A stretch of DNA of 5,702 nucleotides from Verrucomicrobiales bacterium (lineage in GTDB: Bacteria; Verrucomicrobiota; Verrucomicrobiia; Verrucomicrobiales; V1-33), in assembly GCA_023253495.1 (NCBI GenBank), contig JALRGF010000286.1:1-5702 (forward strand). Direction: 5' to 3'. The first letter of the stretch is position 1. Every line of letters begins with the position of its first letter. The notes under the pieces are model-generated. The model worked only from the letters and a program-made list of their open reading frames with translations, had not been told where the DNA came from and made no database searches. Position numbers and translations under genes: made by a program. Shown here piece by piece: positions 1 through 5,635 of this stretch.

Positions 1-333
1 GAGGCTTCTTTTGACCGGGCGGCGTTGGAGCGCCTGGCCGGGGTGTTCCGGGCGTTCGGGGATGCGACGCGCTTGGCGTTGCTGCAGGAATTGCAGCGCG
101 GGCCGCGGAGTGTGAATGAATTGCAGTCGGTGCTGGGCACCTCGCAGGCGAATATTTCGCGGCAACTGAAGGTGTTGCACGAGGCCGGGCTGCTGTCGCG
201 CGAGCGGCGCGGGGCGCAGGTGATTTATGCGATCAGCGAGGCCCTGGTGATGGACATCTGCGAGGCGGCGTGCCGGAAGATGAACCGGGATGCGGAAGCC
301 GGTCCGGCCAAGGTGCTGCGGTTCGCCTCGTGA
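1..333 (+). CDS. ArsR-family winged-helix transcriptional regulator, 5' end cut off
   Basis: The open frame runs from the first base of the window with no stop, so the true start lies upstream. A TTG at 25 could start a 102-residue protein, but the eight codons before it (EASFDRAA) are in frame and look coding. Numbering from that TTG, a winged helix-turn-helix covers about residues 5-72: a GDATRLALL helix that is typical of the ArsR/SmtB family, a recognition helix around TSQANISRQLKVLHEAGLL (39-57) and a wing RRGAQVIYAI (61-70). The protein would bind DNA as a dimer and repress when no signal is present. The classical ELCVCDL arsenic site is missing; the equivalent segment reads RSVNELQSVL. 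Two cysteines, C79 and C83, sit in the C-terminal helix (DICEAACRKM) and could sense metal, thiol or persulfide; this is inference. The family call is firm. The ligand and target genes are unknown because upstream context is missing. Confidence 0.9.
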   Translation, partial: EASFDRAALERLAGVFRAFGDATRLALLQELQRGPRSVNELQSVLGTSQANISRQLKVLHEAGLLSRERRGAQVIYAISEALVMDICEAACRKMNRDAEAGPAKVLRFAS

Positions 334-346
334 GGGGTGCTGCGCT

Positions 347-373
347 GGGACCGCCGCAGTCTTGCTGCGGCTC
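347..373 (+). repeat. 27-nt hairpin element, copy 1, just after arsR stop
   Basis: The element begins GGGACCGCCGCAGTCT and ends CTGCGGCTC. It forms a perfect 7-bp stem, GCCGCAG (353-359) with CTGCGGC (365-371), around the 5-nt loop TCTTG. It starts 13 nt after the arsR TGA. A second copy lies at 2529-2555 on the other strand with 25 of 27 identical positions; the only differences are two loop bases. There is no U-tract after the stem, so it is not a canonical intrinsic terminator, although its position right behind a stop codon fits a 3'-end or termination-aiding role. Confidence 0.65.
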
Positions 374-522
374 AACGCCACCGCCCGCGCAGCGATCGAC
401 AGACGGCTTCAAGGGACAAGGCGCCTCGTCCCAGGTGCCTGAGAAAGAAACCCGCCAAGGCCTCCGCTGCCCCCCCCCTCACATGACCCGCGCACCCCTT
501 GGCCGGCGCCGCCTCCCCGTCC

Positions 523-651
523 ATGGCCCTTTGGGGCGATGGAGATCCGAAGGTGCGGCGGGCGCTTTCGCGGTTGTCCGCCATCCACAGCCCGGTGATG
601 CGGCTGGGCAAACTTTTCCGCCATGCTGAAATCCCGGAACCCGCCCGTTAG
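523..651 (+). CDS. Doubtful short ORF, 42 residues
   Basis: An ATG at 523 opens a 42-residue frame that ends at TAG 649-651. It starts MALWGDGDPKVRRALSRL and ends LFRHAEIPEPAR. GC at third codon positions is roughly 70%, moderately coding-like, and the peptide has amphipathic-helix character. There is no Shine-Dalgarno motif, although no other start in this window has one either. The frame can be extended upstream to a TTG at 499 only. It could be a small protein, the tail of a decayed gene, or chance in GC-rich DNA. I do not recognise it. Confidence 0.15.
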   Translation: MALWGDGDPKVRRALSRLSAIHSPVMRLGKLFRHAEIPEPAR

Positions 652-730
652 CAGGACTTCTTCCCGCAGCGCCCGGCCGCTTGAGGTCGTCCACGCCCGC
701 GGGCGCCGCGCTGTGCGCGCCGGAGCCGGA

Positions 731-2188
731 CTATTCTATTTTTTCGATATCCGGCAGCACCCAGGAGCGGTCGAAATAGGCTTGTGTTGGTCCGTAGAGA
801 CGGAAGTAGGTGAACCAACCTTTGCCGGGGAGGGTTTTGATCCAGTTGGATTCGGGTTTGCCGGCGGAAGCCTCGGGGCCGAAATAAAGATCCACCGAGC
901 CGTCGTTGTTTTTCACGATGGTGTCCCGCGAAGATCGATCGGGATTTGTTCCCGTGTCGACAAAGCAGCGTGTTTCGTTGTCATAGACCGTGAAGGACCA
1001 GAACTGCGCAACGGGCGCATCGGGCGGGACACGGAGACGGTACTTTTTGCCGCCGTCGAGCCAGCGGCCCTCGGAGTCCTTGGATGATTCCAGGTAGACC
1101 TGACCCGCGCCGACGGTGCGGCCCATCATGCCGACGGACACCCCGACCGCTTCGTAGAACCACGAGGTGCGCTCGTCGAGTTGCGTGTGGGTCGGCGTCT
1201 CCTGCGATGTTTCTTTGAGAAAAAGGGAGATCTCCCACTGCTTGCCCGGCCAGACCTTCACGCCTTCGAAGCGTTTTTCGAAACCGATGGTGCGGGCCAT
1301 CAATTCGCCGGTCTGCGCGGCATCGATGAGCAGTTTCTTCTGCCGCTCGTCGGGGTTGAAAGGCTTGCTCTTTTCGATGCCCAGAGGTTGGAGCATCCCG
1401 AGCATGATGCGGTCGCGCTCGAGCACCGGTTCCTCGTTGATGATTTTGGACAAGCCCTCCCAGTAGGCGAGACCGCGCGGTTGCTCGCCGCTCCATTTGC
1501 GTCCGTCGGGCGAAACATGGCGCGTGGCGGGAGGATTCTCGCGCTCGCTGTAAGGATAGATACGAAGCTCGGCGATGGTCGCCTTCGCTTTCTCCGGATC
1601 CGGATCGAGCGCGCGGTGGCCGGACCAGATGTTCACCGTGGGTGATTGGACCACGTAGTAGCCCTCGGGCTTGATCGGCTCATCCCCGGGACCGAGCACG
1701 AGATATTTGCCGCCGGCACCCTTGTCGGGTCCGGTCTGCCCGCAATCGGTGAGCGGGCGCTGCCAAAAGTCGACGATGCCACCGGCGATGGCACCCGGTG
1801 GGACTTCGACGACCAGCGGTCCGGTTTTCTCCATGTTGGGAAAAGCCATCACGTAGGGAGTCGTGGCATTGGCCGTGAGGAGTCCGAGCTTGTCGCGGAA
1901 GGTCAGGTAGTCGACGTAGTCGAGATTCCCCGCGCCGAATTTAGTACGCTGTTCCTGCTGCCATTGGTACATGGCCATGATCGGCAAGGCCCACAGGTAA
2001 GCCTGGCACGCGCGCTGAAAGTCGATGTCATCGTAAAGCTTTGCGGCCGTTTCGCTCGTCGGGTAGCCGTTTTCCAATTCGAGTTTTCCCAAACGCGATT
2101 CCACCGTGCCGGTGGTGGGAAGTTGTTGCGCGAAGCCGCGGCACAACAGCGCGGCGAAGAGCACGGGAACGAGGTGTTTTGTTTTCAC
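731..2188 (-). CDS. Secreted DUF1254/DUF1214 domain protein
   Basis: From a GTG at 2188 this encodes 485 residues, the usual size of the family. The N-terminus has a Sec-type signal peptide: a KTKH basic start, a hydrophobic VPVLFAALL core and likely cleavage after GFA near residue 20, so the protein should be exported. Residues about 50-210 form the DUF1254 domain (LYDDIDFQRACQAYLWALP, then NATTPYV and VDFWQRPLTDCGQTGPDKG). Residues about 340-480 form the DUF1214 domain with its typical signatures: FWSFTVYDNETR, NNDGSVDLYFGP, GWFTYFRLYGP and a closing DIEKIE. The biochemical role of these domains is not established; the proteins are found in many bacterial envelopes. The frame stays open upstream to 2500, but that would bury the signal peptide behind 104 unrelated residues, so GTG 2188 is preferred. 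ALLC resembles a lipobox only poorly, because Leu rather than Gly, Ala or Ser precedes the Cys. No internal frameshift is seen. The gene ends convergently with arsR. Confidence 0.92.
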   Translation of the reverse strand: MKTKHLVPVLFAALLCRGFAQQLPTTGTVESRLGKLELENGYPTSETAAKLYDDIDFQRACQAYLWALPIMAMYQWQQEQRTKFGAGNLDYVDYLTFRDKLGLLTANATTPYVMAFPNMEKTGPLVVEVPPGAIAGGIVDFWQRPLTDCGQTGPDKGAGGKYLVLGPGDEPIKPEGYYVVQSPTVNIWSGHRALDPDPEKAKATIAELRIYPYSERENPPATRHVSPDGRKWSGEQPRGLAYWEGLSKIINEEPVLERDRIMLGMLQPLGIEKSKPFNPDERQKKLLIDAAQTGELMARTIGFEKRFEGVKVWPGKQWEISLFLKETSQETPTHTQLDERTSWFYEAVGVSVGMMGRTVGAGQVYLESSKDSEGRWLDGGKKYRLRVPPDAPVAQFWSFTVYDNETRCFVDTGTNPDRSSRDTIVKNNDGSVDLYFGPEASAGKPESNWIKTLPGKGWFTYFRLYGPTQAYFDRSWVLPDIEKIE

Positions 2189-2215
2189 AAAGTGCAAGTG
2201 ACGGTGAGGCAGTGG

Positions 2216-2243
2216 AGTTATTTGATTTTCGGGTCTTCTGCAA
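2216..2243 (-). promoter_or_regulatory. Possible sigma-70-like promoter for the DUF1254 gene
   Basis: Read on the minus strand, TTGCAG (2243-2238) is followed after 16 nt by ATAACT (2221-2216). The patch is clearly more AT-rich than its surroundings and would start transcription about 20 nt upstream of the GTG at 2188. This is consensus matching by eye only. The patch also overlaps the end of a possible small frame that stops at 2218. Confidence 0.3.
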
Positions 2244-2500
2244 TGATGATGATGCCGGTCAGAAGGCCGGGGGGTGGCAAAGCCGTGTAAACGGGCATCA
2301 ACGACGGGTTGGAGCTTGCCGCGTACGGCCTGCGTGAACCACCGGTCAAAAAACGCCGGGCACTCGCCACGCACGGCTGGTTCCGGAACTCGCTTGGGGC
2401 AGGCCGGATCGATGGCGCAGGAGCAGGCCGCACTCATCTCGATGGCCACGGCCTTCACACTCTCGGGCACGTCCGGCGGCAGGGTATTGAGGGCGCTCAA
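2218..2500 (-). pseudogene. Possible small gene broken by a one-base frameshift
   Basis: From a TTG at 2500 (or an in-frame ATG at 2437) the minus strand reads a GC3-rich, protein-like frame with segments such as CSCAIDPACPKR and AFFDRWFTQAVRGKLQPVV. After about 2275 this frame turns compositionally poor, with four His codons in a row. The neighbouring frame then reads GLLTGIIIIAEDPKIK and stops at 2218. Removing one base from the C6 run at 2274-2269 would join the two into a 93-residue protein. This suggests a decayed gene or an assembly error. I recognise no family. The alternative, that the stretch is noncoding leader DNA, is about as likely. Confidence 0.27.
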
Positions 2501-2528
2501 GGTCGTTGAGGACGGCGCCCGGGCCGAC

Positions 2529-2555
2529 GAGCCGCAGAGAGACTGCGGCGGTCCC
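2529..2555 (-). repeat. 27-nt hairpin element, copy 2, just after the small secreted-protein gene
   Basis: On the minus strand it begins GGGACCGCCGCAGTCT and ends CTGCGGCTC, with the same 7-bp stem GCCGCAG/CTGCGGC as copy 1 and the loop TCTCT. It begins 7 nt after the TAA of the minus-strand gene that ends at 2563, so it has the same sense and nearly the same place relative to its gene as copy 1 has to arsR. No T-run follows the stem. Whether it terminates transcription, protects the mRNA 3' end or is a REP-like dispersed repeat cannot be told from two copies. Confidence 0.65.
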
Positions 2556-2562
2556 GGGAGGA

Positions 2563-3108
2563 TTACTCCTCCTTGTCGCGATCGCGTTTGGCTTTTTTCT
2601 TTTCGCGGACCCGTTCCTTTTCGGCGGACTCCTTGGCTTTGGCTTCCTTTTCGATGGCCTTGGCGAATTTCGACGAGCTGCCGTAGGCGACGAGTTGTTT
2701 GAGGACCTCCTTGCCGAGTTTTTCGTGGGCGAGGAGGCTGTGCAGGCCTTTGAGCGAGCCGCGTTCGGCTTTGAGGGTCTCGAGGGTGGCGGCGGGCAGT
2801 CCGGTGGCCTGGAGCGCGTCGTCATCGCCTTTCTGGACCAGTTCCCAGAGCTTGCCGGCGGCTTCGCCCTTGAGCCGGCGGGTCAGCGGTTCGGCTTCTT
2901 TTTTGAGGGCTTCTTCGGCCTTGGCTTCTTCGGCTTCTTTTTTCCGGGCTTCCTCGTCGCGCGCTTTTTTGGCGGCCTCATCGGCCTTCGGATCGGCGGC
3001 GGCTTCAGCGCCGGACGGGGTGGCTGGCGCGGAGTCCTGGGCGATGACGCCCGGGGCGATGAAGCTCAGGCTGAGGGCGGCGGAAAGGTGGAGCAATGAT
3101 GGTTTCAT
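2563..3108 (-). CDS. Small secreted Lys/Glu/Ala-rich protein with helix-hairpin-helix-like core
   Basis: The ATG at 3108 gives 181 residues. The start is chosen because it places a signal peptide at the N-terminus: MKPSLLHL, a hydrophobic stretch to about residue 20, and likely cleavage after GVIA at 23. An earlier in-frame start at 3276 would add 56 Arg/Pro/His-rich residues that look noncoding. Residues about 35-80 are a highly charged Ala/Lys/Glu helix, probably coiled coil. Residues about 84-143 are a more ordinary globular segment (LQATGLPAATLETL, then LKGLHSLLAHEKLGKEVLKQL) whose spacing of two turn motifs, GLP and LGK, recalls ComEA-type helix-hairpin-helix domains; this is inference. 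Residues 145-181 are again charged and end in a basic tail (KKKAKRDRDKEE). It lies 116 bp downstream of cysS, in the same direction. No family is recognised; an envelope or periplasmic location is likely. Confidence 0.75.
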   Translation of the reverse strand: MKPSLLHLSAALSLSFIAPGVIAQDSAPATPSGAEAAADPKADEAAKKARDEEARKKEAEEAKAEEALKKEAEPLTRRLKGEAAGKLWELVQKGDDDALQATGLPAATLETLKAERGSLKGLHSLLAHEKLGKEVLKQLVAYGSSSKFAKAIEKEAKAKESAEKERVREKKKAKRDRDKEE

Positions 3109-3224
3109 GGCGGGAAAAAGCGGGCGCGATGGCTGCGGGGGGCGGGGAGCGCGATGGCCATACCGGTGGTGGTGGCGGCGCGGGCCGGCGGATGTGTGTG
3201 GGCGGGGCGGTCGGGATCTCAGCG

Positions 3225-4628
3225 TCAGGGTGCGGGTGTCAGCGTATACCCTTCTTTCCCATCCTTCATCGACCACCCCCGGGCGGCGAGATCGGCGCGC
3301 AGGGAGTCGGCGGCGGCCCAGTCTTTGGCGGTGCGGGCGGCCCAGCGCCGGTCGGCGAGCGCCCGGATGTCCGGAGGCACCTCGGTGGTGGCGGCGTCGG
3401 GGAGGTTGGGCAGGGTGAGTCCGAGCACCGTGCCGGTAAGCCAGCGCAGGCCGGCCAGGGTGTCGGCGGCATCCGCCGGGCTGAGCGAGGCGGGGGCGGA
3501 TTCACTGATCAGCGTAAAGAGCTGGCCGAGCGCCTTGGGCCCATTGAGGTCGTCGAGCAGCGCGTCCCAGGCCGGGTGGATGGCGGCGGTGAGGCGCGGC
3601 GCAGCCGGGGTGCCGGCGGCGCGGGCTTCCAAGGCGGCGGCGAATTTGGCCAGTTTCCCGAGGGCGGAGCGGGCGCCGGCGAGGTTGTCGAGGGTGAAAT
3701 TGAGCGGCTGGCGGTAATGGCCGTTGAGCAGCACCCAGCGCACCGCCATGGCGTCATGCCCCATGGCCGCAAGCTGATCCAGCGTGTACAGGTTGCCGAG
3801 CGACTTGGACATTTTCCGTCCGTCGACCAGCAGGTGGGTGATGTGGAACCAATGGGCGCAGAGCGGCTGGCCGGTGCAGCATTCGCTCTGGGCGATTTCA
3901 TTTTCGTGATGGGGAAAGACCAGATCGACCCCGCCGGAATGGAGATCAAAGGTTTCGCCGAGGTATTCGAGGGCCATGGCCGAGCACTCGAGGTGCCAGC
4001 CCGGGCGCCCGTCGCCCCACGGGCTTGGCCAGTGGTTGTCGCCGTCCTCCGGCTTGCGCGCCTTCCACAGCGCAAAGTCAGCCACGCCCTCCTTGTCGCT
4101 CTCGTACTCGTCGCTGGCCACCGTGGCCCCGTGTCTGAGTTCGCGGCTGTCGAGGTGCGAAAGCCGGCCGTACGCCGGAAAGCTCGACAACTTGAAATAA
4201 ACCGACCCGTCCTCAGCGGCATACGCATGCCCGCCGGCCATCAGCTTTCCGATCATCGCGATCTGTTGCGGGATGTGGTCGACGGCACTCGGTTCGACGT
4301 GCGGCGGCAGACAGCCGAGCGCCGCGCAGTCGGCATGAAACTTGTCGCGCCAGATGGCGGTGAAGGCGTGGAGCGACCGTCCATCGGCCAGCGCGCCGCG
4401 GATCGTCTTGTCATCGACGTCCGTCAGGTTGCGCACGTGGCGGGTCGGCTGGCCGGCGCCTTCGACGACACGGCGGAAGACGTCCTGCATGACAAACGTG
4501 CGGAAGTTGCCGATGTGCGCCGGGCCGTAGACGGTCGGGCCGCAGCAGTAGAACCGCAGGGTGTGGCCGTCGAGCGGCACCACCGGTCGGATGCTGCGGC
4601 TGAGGGTGTCAAAAAGATGAAGAGGCAT
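3225..4628 (-). CDS. cysS: Cysteinyl-tRNA synthetase (cysteine--tRNA ligase)
   Basis: This cytosolic class I aminoacyl-tRNA synthetase uses ATP to join cysteine to tRNA-Cys. The ATG at 4628 gives 467 residues, the normal length for the family. The Rossmann catalytic domain covers about residues 1-310, with CCGPTVYG (28-35), the HIGH-type motif HIGN (38-41) and the KMSKS loop (272-276). The zinc ligands that read the cysteine substrate can be placed at C29, C215 (ECSAMA), H240 and E244 (FPHHENE), all present. NLTDVDDK (67-74) is also typical. The C-terminal part from about 315 is the helical tRNA-binding and anticodon region; it is Ala-rich but complete, ending GYTLTPAP. No Shine-Dalgarno motif precedes the start; GACCGACCGCCGC stands there. 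A nearby ATG 35 nt upstream is out of frame. It follows the sigma-factor gene by 78 bp. Identification is secure. Confidence 0.98.
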   Translation of the reverse strand: MPLHLFDTLSRSIRPVVPLDGHTLRFYCCGPTVYGPAHIGNFRTFVMQDVFRRVVEGAGQPTRHVRNLTDVDDKTIRGALADGRSLHAFTAIWRDKFHADCAALGCLPPHVEPSAVDHIPQQIAMIGKLMAGGHAYAAEDGSVYFKLSSFPAYGRLSHLDSRELRHGATVASDEYESDKEGVADFALWKARKPEDGDNHWPSPWGDGRPGWHLECSAMALEYLGETFDLHSGGVDLVFPHHENEIAQSECCTGQPLCAHWFHITHLLVDGRKMSKSLGNLYTLDQLAAMGHDAMAVRWVLLNGHYRQPLNFTLDNLAGARSALGKLAKFAAALEARAAGTPAAPRLTAAIHPAWDALLDDLNGPKALGQLFTLISESAPASLSPADAADTLAGLRWLTGTVLGLTLPNLPDAATTEVPPDIRALADRRWAARTAKDWAAADSLRADLAARGWSMKDGKEGYTLTPAP

Positions 4629-4706
4629 GCGGCGGTCGGTCGGGGGGCGTCCGGCGCGTTCATCGCCCGTTCCGGACGATTTGGCAAGGCGGGGCCGCGG
4701 CCGGAA

Positions 4707-5402
4707 TCACAGGCAGTGGAGCAGGTCGCGGATCTCCTCGCGCACGGCCTCGGGCGTCGGGTGGTCGAGGGTGCGGGCGACCAGCGAGGAAAGATGCGTC
4801 CGGAAATCACCGCGGAGGCGCGACACGGCAGTGCGCAGGGCGCCTTCGGATTTGCCGATGGCGGCAGCCAGACGCGCGTAGTCCGGATCTTCGCCCGACC
4901 CGTCCGGCGCGAGGAACGGGCGCAGCTGCGCAAAGAGTTCGGCGCGATCGGTCGCGGCATAAGCGGACTCGGTGTCCTCCAGGGCGCGGTGGATGGTCGC
5001 CAGCGCCCACGCGCGGTCAAAGGCGCGATCCGGCGCCGGGCTCAGGGCGACCACAGGACCGGAATCGTCATCCCGCAGCGGGAAGTGCCCTTGGTGACGC
5101 CTCTCGCGCCGCCATTCCCCGATCAGATAACGCCGCAGCACGAAGAAAAAGTAACCGCGCAACCGGCCGCGGTCGCGCTGGGCGCTGGCGAACAGATTGC
5201 GCCTGATAATATGCTCGAAAAACCCCTGGGTCAGGTCCTCGGCGCGCTCCGGCGGCAGACCGGCGCACCGGATGTACTGAAACACCGGCTGCCAGTAGAT
5301 GCGGGCCAGTTCCTCGCGCGCCGACCGCATTTCCCCGGCGTCACCGTGGCCGGCGCGCCAGACCACGCTCCAGCGGGTCGGTTGATCGAAATCGGACTCC
5401 AT
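4707..5402 (-). CDS. ECF-like RNA polymerase sigma factor (Planctomycetes/Verrucomicrobia type)
   Basis: The ATG at 5402 gives 231 residues, somewhat longer than common ECF factors and usual for this group. The N-terminus carries the group's signature PTRWSVVWRAGHGD (8-21). Region 2, about residues 30-102, contains YWQPVFQYIR, ERAEDLTQGFF (52-62) and a basic helix around RRYLIGEWRRERR that would contact core polymerase and the -10 element. After a linker, region 4, about 150-210, has a helix-turn-helix (YARLAAAIGKSEGALRTAVSRLR, 175-197) for -35 binding. The end (VREEIRDLLHCL) matches the family terminus, so the protein is complete. Relatives are often found beside protein kinase genes; none is visible here and no anti-sigma gene is in view. 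The gene is preceded by a plausible promoter at 5440-5469 and is divergent from the gene that starts at 5636. Its regulon is unknown. Confidence 0.9.
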   Translation of the reverse strand: MESDFDQPTRWSVVWRAGHGDAGEMRSAREELARIYWQPVFQYIRCAGLPPERAEDLTQGFFEHIIRRNLFASAQRDRGRLRGYFFFVLRRYLIGEWRRERRHQGHFPLRDDDSGPVVALSPAPDRAFDRAWALATIHRALEDTESAYAATDRAELFAQLRPFLAPDGSGEDPDYARLAAAIGKSEGALRTAVSRLRGDFRTHLSSLVARTLDHPTPEAVREEIRDLLHCL

Positions 5403-5439
5403 GCAGAGGCGATAGCAAGTGGGTGGGGAAGAGGTTCAC

Positions 5440-5469
5440 ATTTCAGGAGGATTGCAAGCGGATCGTCAA
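5440..5469 (-). promoter_or_regulatory. Candidate promoter of the sigma-factor gene
   Basis: On the minus strand TTGACG (5469-5464) is followed after 18 nt by TGAAAT (5445-5440), a good housekeeping-type match in otherwise GC-rich DNA. Transcription would begin near 5432 and leave an untranslated leader of about 30 nt. Near-matching inverted arms, GTGGGTGGGG at 5419-5428 and CCCTACCCAC at 5481-5490, bracket it and could be regulator sites. Predicted by eye. Confidence 0.42.
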
Positions 5470-5514
5470 GCTATCACTATCCCTACCCACATCGGGCGCA
5501 ACCTGCGATGCGCT

Positions 5515-5543
5515 CCGGAATCGCCCTGGCCAGGGCGTTCCGG
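5515..5543. promoter_or_regulatory. 29-nt dyad in the divergent spacer, possible operator or RNA hairpin
   Basis: A perfect 16-nt palindrome, CGCCCTGGCCAGGGCG (5522-5537), is flanked by CCGGAA (5515-5520) and TTCCGG (5538-5543). The two halves match over 14 bp with only one unpaired T at 5521. It lies 113 bp upstream of the sigma start and 93 bp upstream of the divergent start at 5636. It could be a binding site for a dimeric regulator that serves both genes, or a hairpin in the leader of the plus-strand transcript. No T-run follows on either strand, so it is not a canonical terminator. Confidence 0.5.
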
Positions 5544-5635
5544 TTGAGGCATCCATCACCAGGCGACCGCCCGGAGCGGCGCGAGGCAGCGCAATCGGTT
5601 CTTTTCCCGCAGCCCGAACCGGCGATGATTCCTGC

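Larger units (their letters stand above)
334..730. other. Convergent intergenic region, about 400 bp
   Basis: This stretch lies between the arsR stop and the stop of the minus-strand DUF1254 gene. It contains the hairpin element at 347-373, a near-palindrome at 413-432 (arms GGGAC and GTCCC around AGGCGCCT, 18 of 20 positions symmetric), a run of nine C at 470-478, a doubtful short plus-strand ORF at 523-651, and a perfect 12-nt palindrome CGCCCGCGGGCG at 694-705. No hairpin followed by a T-run was found for the minus-strand gene that ends at 731. No recognisable protein is encoded here. Confidence 0.6.

Noticed and set aside
2243..2255. Short ATG/GAT triplet repeat, four units
   Set aside because: Too short to be called a microsatellite; its main effect is the His or Ile run in the doubtful small frame.
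623..2290. Plus-strand open frames opposite the DUF1254 gene (623-1087, 1181-1645, 1646-2290)
   Set aside because: All are antisense to a well-supported protein with recognisable domain signatures; they are codon-bias shadows.
2189..2500. N-terminal extension of the DUF1254 protein to a TTG at 2500
   Set aside because: The frame is open, but the extension lacks family similarity, turns His-rich and would place an obvious signal peptide at residue 105.
3109..3276. N-terminal extension of the small secreted protein to a start at 3276
   Set aside because: It would overlap the cysS 3' end, adds Arg/Pro/His-rich residues and would bury the signal peptide.
4693..4702. Palindrome GGCCGCGGCC between the sigma gene and cysS as a terminator
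   Set aside because: It is short, has no loop or T-run, and such palindromes are common at this GC content.
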